A stretch of 64,000 bases of DNA from Selaginella moellendorffii (GCF_000143415.4 NW_003314393.1:322169-386168), one strand, 5' to 3'; shown: positions 1 to 12,663, counted from the stretch's first letter. Numbers and translations are program-made. The notes: generated by a model not told the origin, from the sequence alone.

Positions 1-2695
1 TTTAGTTTCGACTAAGTGTTGGTCATATATAGCTAGCCTCTTCAAGGCATGCTCAAAGCTATTGACTAGATGTGTTGGTGAGTTTATTGCGGTTGAGTTG
101 GATTTGAGTGGTCATTTAATTTATGCTTGTCCATGAAACTTTATCTCATACTTGGGGTATTATGTTTATATTGGACAAGTATATGACTCGATAGCATGAG
201 TTTAGTGTTGGGTCTTGTGAAGGCAAGTTGAAGAGTGATTGTTGGTTGCTTTGCAACTAATGATTGCTTATAGACTTTGTCGAGGACTCTTGACACTTGC
301 TTCACTTGATGATGATTCAGCAATGATAGGATTGCTTTACCGAATGGTGTTGCGAAGGATCGTGTCGTTAAACTTACATGGGTTTTCTATGTTGGCATGT
401 CGACTTTACTTTTGTCGATGTCTTTGGTTGCGTTTAGTCTGTAGTGTTGAATTTCATTAAGTCTTGGACATGGTGAATCACTTCTTGATGACATGTTATC
501 TATAGCTGAGTATTGTCGAAGGTTTAGTCTTGGATACTGAGTAAGGTATCTTCGACTTTGGTTAACTTGGGTTGCTAGAGGGCTTTGAGTGGTGATTCAC
601 TTTTGCTTTCTTCTAGCTTTGTTATGGTGTTGATGGCATTGAAGTGATGCCTTGTCATTGATATTATTGATGTTGAGATTCAAGTGAGATGAGATGTCTA
701 TCCTTAGGGTTAATATTGAGTTTCATTACTCTCGATATAGATAGTGTTGATGATTTGGCCATGACTTTGTGTTATTAGCATTCGTGCATTTGTTAGTTTG
801 CAACTATGTTGACGTTCAAATGAACTAAGTGGCAAATTTGAGTTAGTTGTGTTTTAGACGAGATTATTTAGTAAGGGTTGAGCTCTAGCTTTTCCTTGAA
901 AAGTGATTCAGTCATGACTATGCTAACTCTACAAGCGAAAGAGTTAGTGATCGATATTGGAAAGTTTGAATCCTTATTAGGTTTGAGTTGGAATATATCG
1001 ATCCTTGATGATTCTTCTTGTGCTTGTTATGAAGTTTACGTCTTGCTATAGATGGATTCATAGAAAATCGTTTGGTGATCATTTGTCGAGCATAGCTTTG
1101 TTATGCTTAACTTTTGGATTGATGCAAACATGCTCTTCATTAGCTTTGGCATTATAAAGTCTAGCTTATGAATGTGTTGAGGAAGATATTATGGGTTGCA
1201 CCATGGTTTCTTCTTTAGCATTGAAGTTAATTTATGCAAAACTTGTGATCATTGTTAGGCACACCTTAGCTATAGGCTTCTTTGAGTTTTTGGTTCCTTG
1301 AGTTTTTTTATGCTCATTGCCCCATTTGCTAGGAGTTATTGGGGAAGGCATTTTGGCTTATTAGCTTCAATGTTGAAGTTGGCTTTTGCATCTAGCAATC
1401 ATTGGTGAAGATTGACTATCATCTAGGATAGTTGATTATCCTTGTCAAAAGGTTTTACTTGATTATTGTTGGTATAGAATGAATTGTTGTTCTTCGGGAT
1501 GGTATATTCTTTCTTATACAACGATTATGCATCTCTTTATTGATGGGATGATTGATGATCTTTTATGATAGTTAGTTGTTCTCTTTGATGGGTTTTGGTT
1601 TTTCGCAATACCACATATTTCTTATGGTTTACTCTAGATTGGTCTCTTGGGTTTAAGACGTTAGTAGAATGTGGCTGACACTTGCTTAGGCAACTTGAGT
1701 TCCTTTGTATTGTTGACTGAGATCTATTTAGTTTGGCTAGTGCGATGGTTGGCATGAATGCTATGTTTGTTGGTTTTGAAACATTCATTCTGTTATGTTG
1801 ATCATTGTTGAGTTCGTTCTGATAGATTGGGATGTTATTTCCTTCGGGTGATACATTTGCGAGCATTTTGCTTGCCAGTCGATGATACTTTGTGTTCTTT
1901 GAGTTCTCTTTCGTAAGTTGTTTGGCATTCTGTCTGCAATCTTCTATAGTTAAGTTTTCATTATTGAGTTTCCTTGATGATACACTGGCTATTGAATTTT
2001 GTTGGATGGTGCTTCCTATGTTTACCAATTATGATGATCTTGGTGGTTCCTATACTATAATACTAGTTTATCGGATGATAACTTCTTTAGAATACTTTTG
2101 TGTTCTAATCTAAGATTTATTCACTGATAATTATAACCCTAAGATATCATTGTCTATGACTTTGATATTGTCCATCTATTGATCTTTGAGTTTGGGCCAG
2201 TATTGGGCAGACTGGCTTCAGCACTTCGTGTGCATGTTGAAATTTCTAGTCATGGGGTAGCTACTGTCGACTGGTCACATAACCCACCTCTCTGTCGATG
2301 TTCCTTATTCTGTTGAAAGGGCGTGACCGTGTAAACAACTCTAATTGCCTGTTTACAGTAGTCTATCTAAACCTTACCGACGGGTTTAGTTTCTTTGCTT
2401 ATGAGGGTTGGGGCCTTTGGCTTCTCTTTCTATGTCCCTGCAGGCAGGGGCGTATCACACTTTTGTAAGCTGGGTGACACCCAGAGCAGCAAGGGTGGCT
2501 GACTCCATTGGTCATTTCCTAAGATGGTAGCGCATCCGTGTTAGACAAAGAGGTTGCCTCCTAACTCATTTAAGTTGGTACATTTCTCACATAGTGTGAA
2601 TACTGTGAACTTTTTTTCTAGAGTTGTTTCCTTGGCGGTATTCTAGACTCGAGTGTGCATCGACGAGGACGTCGATCTTCCCTAGGGGGGGAGAG
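1..2695 (+). other. Degenerate 3' internal region of a family-A LTR retroelement, no convincing gene
   Basis: No reading frame here looks like a known protein; the few open stretches are short and lie on both strands. The last bases before 2696 are a purine run (TAGGGGGGGAGAG, 2683-2695) placed directly before an LTR that begins TGT, which is the layout of a polypurine tract and 3' LTR. The stretch is therefore read as the untranslated or decayed 3' internal part of a + strand element whose 5' part lies outside the window. The assignment to a single element is inference. Confidence 0.5.
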
Positions 2696-3599
2696 TGTCG
2701 CGAATGTGACTTCGGGTATTGAAAGTTACCTGTCAGCTAGTCCTTACGGACACTCTTACCTTATTGCCACAATGGCAAGAGGTCGGTATTGCTAGACCCG
2801 TTATCAGTTTCCCACTTGAGCTAGTTGAGAAACTGGTCAATGACCGTGTACTTAGATCGGATAAACATAAGGTATGAACCCTATGTGTTTCTTGCTGAGC
2901 ATACTCGGCCTGCTTTGAGAAACTCCTGTCATTGGCTTGCACTTGCTAGTGTCAAGAACCCCCACGATATTGAGATTGGTCCCTTAATATCGCTAAATGA
3001 CAGCTTACCGTGTCTGCCAAACACCCTCACTATCATACCCTTAATGTTGGTCTCATTTTGGTCCCAAATGCTATTTATGGAAAGGGTCCAGATTTGCACA
3101 TTTGGCATATCTATGGAATGTAGAGATCGTCCTGAACACAATAGTGTTCGTCCCGTGTCCAAATTCACAATCTAAGAACATTCCATATTTAATAAGTTTC
3201 GAGCTTGTCCCAGAGACTAACTCCTGATACTAAGGGAGGCTTGGGGTGAAAGCCCAAAGCATGTGTTCCTCAAGGGGGGGGGGGGCTGTGGGGGGTTCCA
3301 AATGTATAGTAGGGATAGTGGGTAGGTCGGGTATGGTCGACCAACCTGAGGCATAGTCTAGCTCCCACTTGCGTGCCTGTCCTTGTTTTGCGTCCGGCTT
3401 GGGTCTAAGCCCAAGCTCCACACCATGCTAGCTGGTGGAGTACCCATGTCCTCGCGTTAGGCCACCGGTATGCCGAAATAGCGCCAGACTTCGTTTTGCT
3501 CTGTTTTGCGTGCTGGTCCAGAGAGTTTAGGTTCCGCTTCATGGTGTTATCCCATGGTAAATCACCATAGGATAAAGGGTCAAAACCACGTGTGCTACA
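2696..3599 (+). mobile_element. LTR of Ty3-like family A, 3' LTR, about 904 bp
   Basis: Begins TGTCGCGAATGTG and ends GTGTGCTACA, preceded by a polypurine tract. It contains a poly-G run (about 3276-3288). Related sequence recurs in reverse orientation at 13804-14886, 35157-36148 and 41713-42330, and in the same orientation at 10902-11211 and 62027-62985, which defines it as a repeat family. Coding sequence of a different Ty3 family starts right after it, so this element seems to have inserted into that one. The left target duplication is outside the window. Confidence 0.75.
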
Positions 3600-6060
3600 G
3601 GTTATCACATCAAGCAATCACCATGATGCGAGAGGCAAAAGGCACTCCCTACTCTTTGGTTTCCAAGGTTAAGGAGGAATCAAAAATAGATGAGCCCCCT
3701 GAGCCCAAGGTTTCTCCAGACTCCAGGGTTCATGCCATTTTCCTAGGTGATGACAAGGACCCAGTCTTTATCGCCACATTGCTTGCTTCAACGAACGCAA
3801 CAAAGCTCTTGGATCTCCTTCACTGTTTCAAGGACGTGTTCCCTTGGGACTACAGCCAGCTTCTAGGAGTTCCCATGGACACGATCATGCACAGTATTAT
3901 GCTTTCAGAGTCAGCCAAACCAGTCTGTTAAAAGATGTGGCGTTTTAGCCCGGCAGCTCACTCCGAGATGACGTTGGAGATCGAGCGACTTCTGGCAGCC
4001 GGCTTTATTTACCCCTTGGAGAGCTCCAAGTGGGTGGCAAATCTCGTCCTTGCATGCAAGGCAAATGGAAAACTTCGCCTCTACGTTGACTTTCGAGACT
4101 TGAACAAGGCAACTTCAAAAGATCACTTTTCGACTCCATTTATCGATGCGATTGTGGATGAGATGGCTGGACACTGGTACTACTCTTTCATGGATGGCTT
4201 TTCAGGGTACAACCAGATCTTCATTCATCCGGATCATTGAGATCTTATGGCCTTCTAGACACCTTGGGGTGTCTTTGCTTTCAATGTCCTCCCATTTGGC
4301 TTGTGTAATGCCGGAGCTACTTTTCAGCGCTTTATGACCCACGCCTTTCACAACTTGATTGAAGGCACCTTGAGGGTGTATATGGATGATCTGTGCACGA
4401 CCTTTTACTCCTTTGAGGATCACCTTATGCACTTGGAACAGATCTTCACTTGCTGCCGACAACACAGGTTTTCATTGAACCCGGCAAAATGTAAATTTAG
4501 GGTGATTGAAGGCTGGTTACTAGGCTTTGATGTCTCACAGGATGGGATCAAGCCCCAAGTAGCCAAGGTGCAGGAGATTCTAGATCATAACCCACCAACC
4601 AACTTGAAGCAGCTTCGCAGCTTCCTCGGGCAAACGGGTTTCTTTCGCCGTTTCCTCCACAACTATGCTGCATATACACGGCCTTTGATAGCTCTACTAC
4701 AACACAATGTTCCATTTGTCTAGGGTGAGTCCCAGCAACAAGCCTTTGAATCACTGAAGTAGTCACTCCGCACAGCCCCGGTACTCCAACCACCAGAGCG
4801 TCAACTTCCTTTTGACATTTACATCACAATGGGTACAGAGGCTTTTGGAGTATGCCTTTGCCAATGTTCACAGCCTGGCAAACCACCACATGCAACATAC
4901 TATGCCTCACATTCATTTAAGGAGACTGAGAAGAAGTACGTGGATGCGGAATAAGAAGCAGTGGTTGTTGTTTACACCTTGCTGTGTACACCTTGGATTC
5001 AGGTTAGTTCCCAACAGATTCCTCACCCGTGAAACAAAAGGCATTGGAGATCCAAGCATGGGGGTTTTGCCTTCTCGACGGACACCTTTATAGGAGGACT
5101 TCTCAGGAAGTTTTGTTGCAGTGTGTGGGGGAACACGAGGTCCTTGAGCTCCTTTGCGCTTTCCACTCTTGTGCGGGGCATTTCTCGGGATAGGTCACAG
5201 CACAGCTCCTCTTGCGCCATGGCTACTTTTGGCCTCGGATTCACCAGGACAGCTTGGCCTATGCAAAGGCGTGTGAGCAGTGCCAACGGTTCAACCCCCG
5301 GAGCCATGTTCCACATCTTCCTTTCCAGCTCATCACTTCTCTGGGTCCCTTTTTCCAGTGGGGACTTGACTTCGTCGGCCCGATAAACCCACCGAGCTCA
5401 AAAGGACAGCGATACATCATCGTGGCAATGGACTATTTCACAAAATGGGTTGAGGCCACCCCTCTACGACAGCCAGATCAACAGTCTACAGCAAAGTTTG
5501 TCTACGAGTACATCATTTGCTGATTTAGAGTTCCTGCTGTTTTGATTTCCGATCGCGGCAACGGCTTCCTTAGATAGGTGATGCAGCATCTTCTCCAGCA
5601 GTTGCAGGTCAAGCACATGAAGAGTAGCAGCTATTATCTTGAGTGCAATGGCCAGGCAAAGTCCAGCAACAAGATATTGAAGACAGTCATCTCAAAGCTT
5701 GTGGAGGATCACCCAAGGCACTGGCACGAGCACTTGGTTACGGCATTGTGGGCCTTTCAGACCCCCTTCAAGACATCCATCTCTGCAACCCCATTCTCCC
5801 TTGTCTATGGGATAGAGGCCATGCTTTCAGTGGAGATCCAGGTGCCATCACTCTCACTTTCACTTCGATACGCAGCAATAATGCAGCTTAGCGATGGGGA
5901 CAAGCTTCATGCACGTGACTTGGAGGTTCTTGCCTTGAAAGAATAGCAACGATCCACATTGGAACATCTACTTTGAGGCAAGCTGAAGATCAAGTCAGTC
6001 ATTGATCACCAACGTTCTGCCAAACCATTCCAGAATGGCGATCTTGTTCTACTTAAGGTG
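3600..6060 (+). pseudogene. Ty3/gypsy (family F) pol remnant: reverse transcriptase, RNase H, integrase
   Basis: A decayed polyprotein in several frames. Codons from 3629 give the pre-RT region; a single TAA at about 3929-3931 separates it from the RT fingers and palm (3935-4240, with YVDFRDLNKAT and FMDGFSGYNQIF). The catalytic box appears as VYMDDL at about 4375-4395 (4301-4723). RNase H (about 4724-5090) is broken by stops and shifts. Integrase follows: zinc-finger cysteines (CEQCQRF) and the first catalytic Asp (GLDFVGP) in 5212-5523, SDRG near 5550, then the Glu region (ECNGQAKSSNK) in 5578-5946. At least four stops or shifts make it inactive. Gag and protease are not seen; the family-A LTR abuts its 5' side. 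Confidence 0.85.
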
Positions 6061-6084
6061 TTTACACAGCGAGAGCAGGTGGTT

Positions 6085-6160
6085 ACTAGGTACAGGTTAC
6101 AAGTCCCCAGTTACTGGTTACTAGTTACCAGTTACCAGTTACCAGCTACTCCCAGTGGTC
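6085..6160 (+). repeat. Short tandem repeat GGTTACTAGTTACCAGTTACC
   Basis: Seven or so imperfect copies of a GGTTACTRGTTACC-type unit lie just after the family-F integrase. They probably form part of the element's 3' untranslated region. No function is evident. Confidence 0.7.
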
Positions 6161-6892
6161 AGCGCTTACTCTACAGGCCAATGGTTATCAATGGCCACCT
6201 TTTCAGAGTGCCACCACCATCTTGGTGCTCCACCATATCACTCCATCTTTCATCATTTCCACACTTACCACCCTTGGGCAACAGATCCTCTCTTCTACCT
6301 CTCTTTCTTTCTCAATTTCAGCCTATCCTTGGAGCATACCAGAAGTCATCAAAAGGCTACATTTGCATATTACACTTTCCTGAGCCAAAATCTAGGTATA
6401 GGTTAAGTTCTTTGGGTGCTCACTCTTTTTCCTCTATTTTCCTTCTATTTTCACACTTTTTCTACACTTTTCTTCAACTTCAAGGTTCTGTTTGACTACA
6501 GGATTTCCCACCGGGTTTTCCTCCCTATCTCCAAACTTCACACCTACCTCTTTTCTTTCTTTTCCACTTTGTTTTCTAGAGTTTCTACTATTTCACGTAG
6601 CTACCAGCACCCTAAACCCATCAGTAGCAGAGGTACACTCTACACTCTTCAGACGGTTCTCACGCATCTGGAGCGAGCACGATCCACCGTGGTTGCATGT
6701 TAGGGCATGGCCACCGAGAGAGTGAAAGAGAGAGAGGGAATATTCTAGTCCTCAAAATATTCCCCATCTTCTTTGTATAAAACCCTTGCCCCACAAGGGC
6801 AAGGGGGGGCATTTTGCAAAGGGCGTTGAAGCATTTCTCGTGTTTAAGCGAGCCTTGGGGGAAGCACCCCTCCTTCCCCCAACAAAGGCAGT
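6161..6892 (+). other. Non-coding stretch, possible truncated LTR of family F
   Basis: Pyrimidine-rich sequence without a credible gene. From about 6698 (TGTTAGGGCATGG) it contains a GA-rich block, a TATA-like TGTATAAAACCC at about 6773-6784 and a G-run near 6806. Such a layout would fit the promoter and R region of an LTR, but no second copy in the window confirms it. Confidence 0.3.
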
Positions 6893-7726
6893 AAGGTGTT
6901 CCGCCGCTCACTTGATGAAAAGATCACTCGCACAAAGATGAGATCACCCACTTTATATTCTCTGAATTAATGATGCTCATTAGCAAACTTCTCTGCTTTA
7001 TCCTAAGCTGCCTACAAATTCCATTTGCACACCACCAGAATCTCATCAAGTTCTGTGGCCAAATTAGTCGCCTCAAAATCAAGCTTATCTTGAATTTCCT
7101 TACTCAAATCCAATCCCAACTCCACCACTATTTGGGGATGCCTTCCAAACATGGCAAAGTAAGGACTTAGTTTGGTTCCACTGTATTGGCTATTATTGTA
7201 AGCAAATTGCACCAATGGAAGATAAAGAACTCACTATCCTGGCTTTTGACCAATGCTACAATGTAACATATCCTCCACCACCTGATTTACACATTTAGTT
7301 TGCCCATCCGTTTAAGGATTATCTCCACTCGAGAGTTTCAAAGTCACTTGCATAGCCTTTGTAAAGCTCTTCCAAAATCCACTGGTGAACTTTGAAACTT
7401 GATCACTAATAATGTCCTTCGAGAAACCAAAATCAGGAAAAAACCTTCTCCAAATAAACCGCAACCAAGTCTAAAGTAGTGATAATCTTCTGAAGAGCCA
7501 ACAATGGCATATACTTCGTCAACTAATCCACTATGACCCATCCTTGCTCTTTTTGCCTTTGTGTTTGTAGCAAACAAGTGATGAAATCCATAAAGATACT
7601 ACACCAACAGCTCTACGGAATAGGTAAAAGTTGCAAAAATCCCCCCCGGCTTCTCCCATGGCACTTTAACCTGCTGACAAAGCTTGCATGATTTACAATA
7701 CTTGAGGATATCAATTTTCATATTCC
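6893..7726 (-). pseudogene. Ty3/gypsy (family B) integrase fragment
   Basis: The - strand encodes the central and C-terminal integrase of the same family seen at 11986-12603: FAYNNSQYSGTKLSPYFAMF and FGRHPQIVVELGLDLS are shared almost word for word. Reading from 7726 leftwards gives a CKLCQQVK zinc-finger remnant, a QTKCVNQ segment corresponding to the catalytic Glu region, then the chromatin-facing C-terminal part. Stops interrupt it in at least three places. It adjoins a reverse family-B LTR on its right with no gag, protease or RT between them, so a large internal deletion has occurred. Confidence 0.75.
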
Positions 7727-7741
7727 TCCAATAAAAATTGA

Positions 7742-7945
7742 GGTTTAGTCTCCCTAGACCATGCTATGCCACTTCTTGAGGTTCCTCACCACCCAACCAC
7801 CCCCGAGCTACCTCCAAAGCTCCACTATACTGCCATTCCACTATGAGCCCTAGGGTAGGTTAAGTCCTAACATGCCTTAATATACCTTTTAGCCTCCCTT
7901 TGACCAATGTTGACCACATGGTCAAAGCCTTATATTGGTAGCCAA
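7742..7945 (-). mobile_element. Family-B LTR, truncated, reverse orientation
   Basis: Aligns by eye with the 217-bp LTR at 42783-42999 and with the reverse complement of 12678-12910. Shared landmarks are CCACCCAACCACCCCCGAGC and the palindromic TTTGACCA...TGGTCAAA near its start. Its outer TGTTA end has decayed. From 7946 to 8141 nothing recognisable is seen. Confidence 0.75.
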
Positions 7946-8141
7946 GGACATTTACAGACAACAGCAACAAACTACAACCACCCGAGCAAAAGGAAAGAAG
8001 AAGGTGATTGTTTAGTCAGTCAAAGATCCCTTGATATCAATTGCAAGTGACTCTCTATTTGCACCAAATTTAGTAACATAGTGAGTGGCTTGTAAACTCC
8101 CCTTCAAGTCACTACTCTCATCTCCTCCTAGGATCTAGCTT

Positions 8142-10901
8142 AGGTAGATTTTGAACTTATGAGTTGAGCTTACGACTTCTCAAACACAAGAAAAACATTG
8201 GCTCATCTTAAACCAACATTTTTTCATCTTTCCAATTTTGATTTAATCTATATTTCCAAGTAAATTCAACCAATAAAATACAAATATAAATATAGATCCA
8301 AACATTAAAAGCAATCTAAAAACACTTCTCAAGCTCCACAATTGTAAGGCTTGCTTGTGGATGTGATGGTTGATCTTAGGATCTTGGTTTAGTTCTTGCA
8401 TATAAAGGTATTAAATGTGCTTGCAGGCTAAATATATCTTTCCAATGTTCTCCATTTATCAATGGGGTTTTATTTAGTTTAGCCTCTATAAACCATAGAG
8501 TCCGATTTCGACATGCTCGAAACCGGGAAAGAGCTCTTCAAGATTTTTAGGGGGGGTGGGACGAGGGGGACGAAGTAGAACTGGTACTCGAGCCCGTGAT
8601 GTCTGAGCTCCAAGCTTTCGAAGTTCCTGATGTGGAACTCTGTCGACTCGGGGAGGTACACGTGCTTTCGTTCCTGAACATGTGCTGCCAAATCCATATT
8701 GGTGGCTTCCACGTCCATTCTTCTTCTCCAGCCTCGCTTCTTCCTCTAAAAAACAGCCACAGCTTCTTCTCCTTCGCTATCTTCCCTTCCTCGCCTCGTT
8801 TGATCAGCGTGTCCAGGCGGGCCGCGAGTGAGACGATCAGTCTGGACCAAACCTTTGAGATAGTTGCTCGAGCCGAGGGGTCCGTGTCCTCGAACAGCCT
8901 GGCGCAGCGAGCCTTCCATATCTCTGCTAGTGTGCATCCCCGAAGCGCATCAAAGAGCTCCTGGTGGAGGTGCGTAATGTGTGTCCGAGTTTGGTTGAGT
9001 TGATCAAAGTGTGGGGCCTCATTGTGTCTCCACTTCCATGCATCAGGATTCTTTGTTTTTCCTTGGATGAAGCTACCCCAGAGTGCTGATTCGTATGTGA
9101 TTGCAGCTCCTCCGGTTGACGTTTGTTTGAGCACCGCTGCTGCACCTTCCCATACTTCCTGTGCTGCCGGACATTCCCATAAGATGTGTCGCTGTGTTTC
9201 TGTGGCGCCACAGGTCTTGCAGGCTGTGTTCGGAAGATGTATGGCAACCAGGGAGGGAAGACGTTCTTGTTGGGCCAGCCACATGAAGTAGCGGTTCTTA
9301 GCTGACCAGCGCCCTTTCCAGATCTTGTTGATGCAGTGTGAGTGGTTCCTGGAACGGATCTGTTGGGCCTTTGCTTTCCGGATGAGGGAGGATCGAGTTG
9401 GCACCCTGATCAGCTTGCGGCCCAGCTTGGTCTCGTACTGGAAGAAGTCCTTGCACGTGGTTCCCCTCCAATGCCACTCTGCAGGATCCCACTTGAGTTC
9501 GTCCAGGGTTTGTTGGCGGAACCAGTAGAGGCGGGCATATTGGTTTTTTGGGATCAGTGGATCAACGTTGGCAGTTTTTTTCTCCATTTGAATCACTCTG
9601 ATCGGTTTGGCCCTGCTCATGTCGGGGAGGTCCTCGTACTCGGGGGTAACGATGGGGTACAAGCGTCCAGCCTGTCCTGCCTTGAAGACTAGTCCCGATG
9701 CCATGTTGGGGAGGGTGCATACGATCGATTCGTCCAGCTTCCACCAACGATGGTGTTGATCCTCTTGCAGGTTTAGTCGTTCAAGGCATGCGTGTTTGGC
9801 TGCTAAAAAGGCTGTCTGGAATTTACGCATCCTGTGTTCTGAGATGGTTAATCCGTAGAAAGTACTGATGCGGTCGCGATTGTGGGCCGTCTGGTTGGGC
9901 TGGATCATGGTGTCTGCCTCTGCGAAGGTTCTCATCCCTGCTCGGTGCAGGTCTCTGCATGTCTGGTCCAGGCCGCGATCCTCTGAAGCTCCGAGCGTTT
10001 TACCGTTGACCGCGAAGAGTTTGCTTAGGAAAATTGGCTGCCGGTCCAGTTGTTCTTTGGTACGAGGTGGTTTACGTTCCAGCTTGCACTTGAATTGCCT
10101 CCAGAGCTTGAACAGCTTTCCTGAGAACGTGTGAGCCTTTGTCATTTTGAGTTTGGTGTCTGAGAAGAGCCATTGTTCGTCTGGCGCCCAGTTTTGTCTG
10201 GTGTGCTCGTTCCTGTCCGGGAGGACTTTCAAAAATTGTGCTCGCAGCAGTATTCTCCATGGTTAATGTTCTCCATTTATGTAAAATCTGGACAGGTACA
10301 AGATGGATTTTTGTATATTCTAAAAGTGTAGCTCATATCTTTTGACAACTCAATCACAACAACAAACTCTTTAACCATAGCATTGATGTAATTTGTCTTT
10401 GTGATTGTGCACTTTAATTCGTTTGCCAGCTTGATCTTTTCTTGCATACCTTTCAAAATGGAAGACTTATATTATACAGCCTTCCCATTCCTAGCTGGTC
10501 GTGTATGCTGGTCTAGTGTTGACATTGGTGGCATAATAGTATCAATAGCAACATTTGAGGAAGTCTTCAGCTTGAAACCTACTCCCTCTAGACTTTCAAT
10601 CTCTTTTTTCAAAAGATTGCAGCTTCACTTAGCAGCTTCACAGAATCCGGCTTTAAAATAATTGAGCTGTGGATCCCACTTGTATGAGTAACAATAGTTC
10701 CACAATAGTAAATCCAACTTGACTGACAGCCCTTTATCCCTAGATCTCGACAGCCCTAGAAACATGGCATTGCTAAAGAACTTGAACTTATGCGAGACAC
10801 TGAGCTCGACTCCTAATCATTCCGGAGCAACGTGCATTGCTTTTGGCACTGACTCTTTGAATTACCCAATTGATACAAGAAATTGGCTTACGAGTAATAA
10901 C
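8142..10901 (-). mobile_element. T1 DNA transposon copy 2 (3' part only), split by a LINE
   Basis: On the - strand this is the C-terminal part of the T1 transposase and the T1 right end. 8142-8459 corresponds to the reverse complement of about 24120-24454, including the end repeat (GGTAGATTTTGAAC here, GGTAGGTTTTGAGC in T1). After the LINE, 10265-10901 corresponds to about 23475-24090. Coding frames are broken by many substitutions, so it is old and inactive. It stops at 10901, where a family-A LTR begins with its own TGT terminus. No left end or T1 methyltransferase gene is present here. Confidence 0.85.
8460..10264 (-). mobile_element. 5'-truncated LINE with 16-bp target-site duplication
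   Basis: The - strand carries one long open frame (10264-8547, no ATG at its start) corresponding to the C-terminal region of a plant LINE reverse transcriptase polyprotein. A zinc-knuckle of the zf-RVT type is visible (WRGRW-like segment, then CKTCGATETQRHILWECP, in about the middle third). The block is flanked by identical 16-bp duplications, AATGTTCTCCATTTAT, at 8444-8459 and 10265-10280. Loss of the 5' end, a long variable duplication and insertion on the - strand are typical of target-primed reverse transcription. The open frame suggests a fairly recent insertion. No long poly(A) is visible at its 3' side (left). Confidence 0.9.
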
Positions 10902-11211
10902 TGTCGCAAATATAACTTTAGGTATCAAAAGTTACCTATCAGCTAGTCCTTTCAGATATTCTTTTCTTACTGCCATAATTGTAGGAGGTTGGTATTGCTA
11001 GACCCTTTATCAGTTCAAGTGTTAGTAAACTAGACTTTGCATTTATACTTGGCCGGACAAGCATAGGGAAAGAATTCCTAAGTGTCTATTTAGCCAAGCA
11101 TACTTGGCCCGGCTTATTAATTCTCTTTTGCTCTATCTTGCACTGGCTTGACAAAAACCCTTGCATATTGAGATTAATATCTTAATATTGTTGGATGATA
11201 GCTTACCATGC
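10902..11211 (+). mobile_element. Family-A LTR 5' fragment
   Basis: Begins TGTCGCAAATATAAC and follows the family-A LTR start (2696 onward) for about 310 bp, through the AGCATACTTGG and GATAGCTTACCATG segments. It then switches abruptly to family-C LTR sequence. Confidence 0.75.
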
Positions 11212-11985
11212 TGCAAGCGACTAAATTTTCCATTCTATTTTAGTCACTTAACCACACCTCCAACCACTTGGAGGAGTCTCACTCACAACCTCCCTAAGTC
11301 CCATTTTGGACTTGAACTTGCTAGCCCCGAGAATGGCATCCCTGCCACTCAACCTTTGTACTCGATCCAAGTGCTTCACGTGTCCGATCTCGTGACCGAC
11401 ACCCCAAGGTACCATTGACATATCAGCCTGTTACGCTAAGCCATGCCCCTTCACCTTGGTTACACCGATGGTCTAACACCACCTGCATCACAGTCCCGTC
11501 TCTCCAGGACAGGGCCATCCGTCCATGAGTGATCATTCCAGATCCACTCTTTAGCATCCTCAGGATGTCCACAGACACGGGGATTAGCCTTCCCCAATAC
11601 CCCTTTCCTAGTCCCCACCAAGTCCCTTTCTGCCCATGGCCGTGTTCGCCAACACTGCCACTAGATCGAGGCTCACATGCCCGACCACTAAGTCCCACGG
11701 TCCTTGGGGACTTCCTCACCACCCGACTGTATCTTTGGTCACTACACCAGAGGACTACTCCTCTTCCTTTCCACAGTCTGGGCCTTTGGGACAACATTTC
11801 GGAACACCGTGGCTTTACGCGGACCTCATGGGTATTCTCCCCGCCTTCCGCCTTTGGGTGCTCTAGCCATGGGCTTAGAGCGAGGTTCCATTGAGCTACG
11901 CCGAGTATCCAAGTAGGTAGTGCCACCCACATTTGGACTGGGAGCATCGGCCAGTCGATCTCCCAGGGGAACTAGAGCCAGCTCC
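11212..11985 (+). mobile_element. Family-C LTR fragment
   Basis: Matches 38709-39480 closely from the AAGCGACTAAATTTTCC start region to GGAACTAGAGCC. It is truncated at 11985, where family-B integrase coding begins. Apparent reading frames inside it on both strands are by-products of GC-rich LTR sequence. Confidence 0.8.
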
Positions 11986-12603
11986 CCCGTGGTGGAGGAT
12001 ATACTACGTTGTAACATTGGTCAAAGGCAAGGACAATGGGATTTATATCTTCCGTTGATGCAATTTGCTTACAACAATAGCCAACACAGTGGAACTAGGC
12101 TAAGTCCTTACTTTGCCATATTTGGAAGGCATCCTCGAACAGCAGTGGAGTTGGGATTGCATTTGAGTAAAGACATTCAAGATAAGCTTGATTCCGAGGC
12201 AATTGATCTGACAACAGAATTTGATGAGATTCTGGTGGTGTGCAAACAGAATTTGCAAGCAGCTCAGGATAGAGCGGAGAAGTTTGCCAATGAGCATCGC
12301 CAATTCCGGGAATATAAGGTGGGTGATCTCATCTTTGTATGTGTGATCTTTCCGTCAAGTGAGCGGCAAAACACCTTGGTGCCTTTACGGACAGGGAAGA
12401 GTGATAAACTTTCCTATCGATATGCTGGTCCATATGAAGTGCTGGAGCACATTGGTAAAGCGGCTTATAGGGTGCAGTTGCCAGCTGGGGTGAAAATTCA
12501 TCCGGTATTTTATGTCAACCAATTGAAAGGTGTACTATCTCAAAGAGACAAGCCCAATGCCTCCTTGATGTATACGGTTGTGGACAATGGACCAGGAGCT
12601 TGA
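11986..12603 (+). pseudogene. Ty3/gypsy (family B) integrase C-terminal region, open frame
   Basis: About 200 codons without a stop encode the end of an integrase: MQFAYNNSQHSGTRLSPYFA, FGRHPRTAVELGLHLSKDIQ, then the C-terminal module with YAGPYEVLEHIGKAAYRVQL and HPVFYVNQLKG. This last part is the usual end of a plant Ty3 polyprotein before the 3' LTR. A polypurine tract and a family-B LTR follow in the expected order. Everything upstream of the C-terminal integrase is missing, replaced by family-C LTR sequence. Confidence 0.85.
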
Positions 12604-12663
12604 GCAGGGTTCCCTAGAAAGGGTGATCACTTGTACAACTTGTCCTTGGGACAAGGACTTTGT

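Noticed and set aside
1537-2028. 163-codon - strand frame
   Set aside because: Low-complexity composition, no domain, opposite to the inferred element direction and without conserved neighbours.
3600-6060. Pol remnants considered as an endogenous virus (caulimovirid or retrovirus-like)
   Set aside because: Domain order RT-RNase H-integrase, tRNA-iMet type PBS families and lack of movement, coat or envelope genes point to Ty3/gypsy retrotransposons.
11423-11947. 174-codon - strand frame and overlapping + frames
   Set aside because: Located in the family-C LTR; the same pattern recurs in the copy at 39114-39443, so it is LTR sequence, not a gene.
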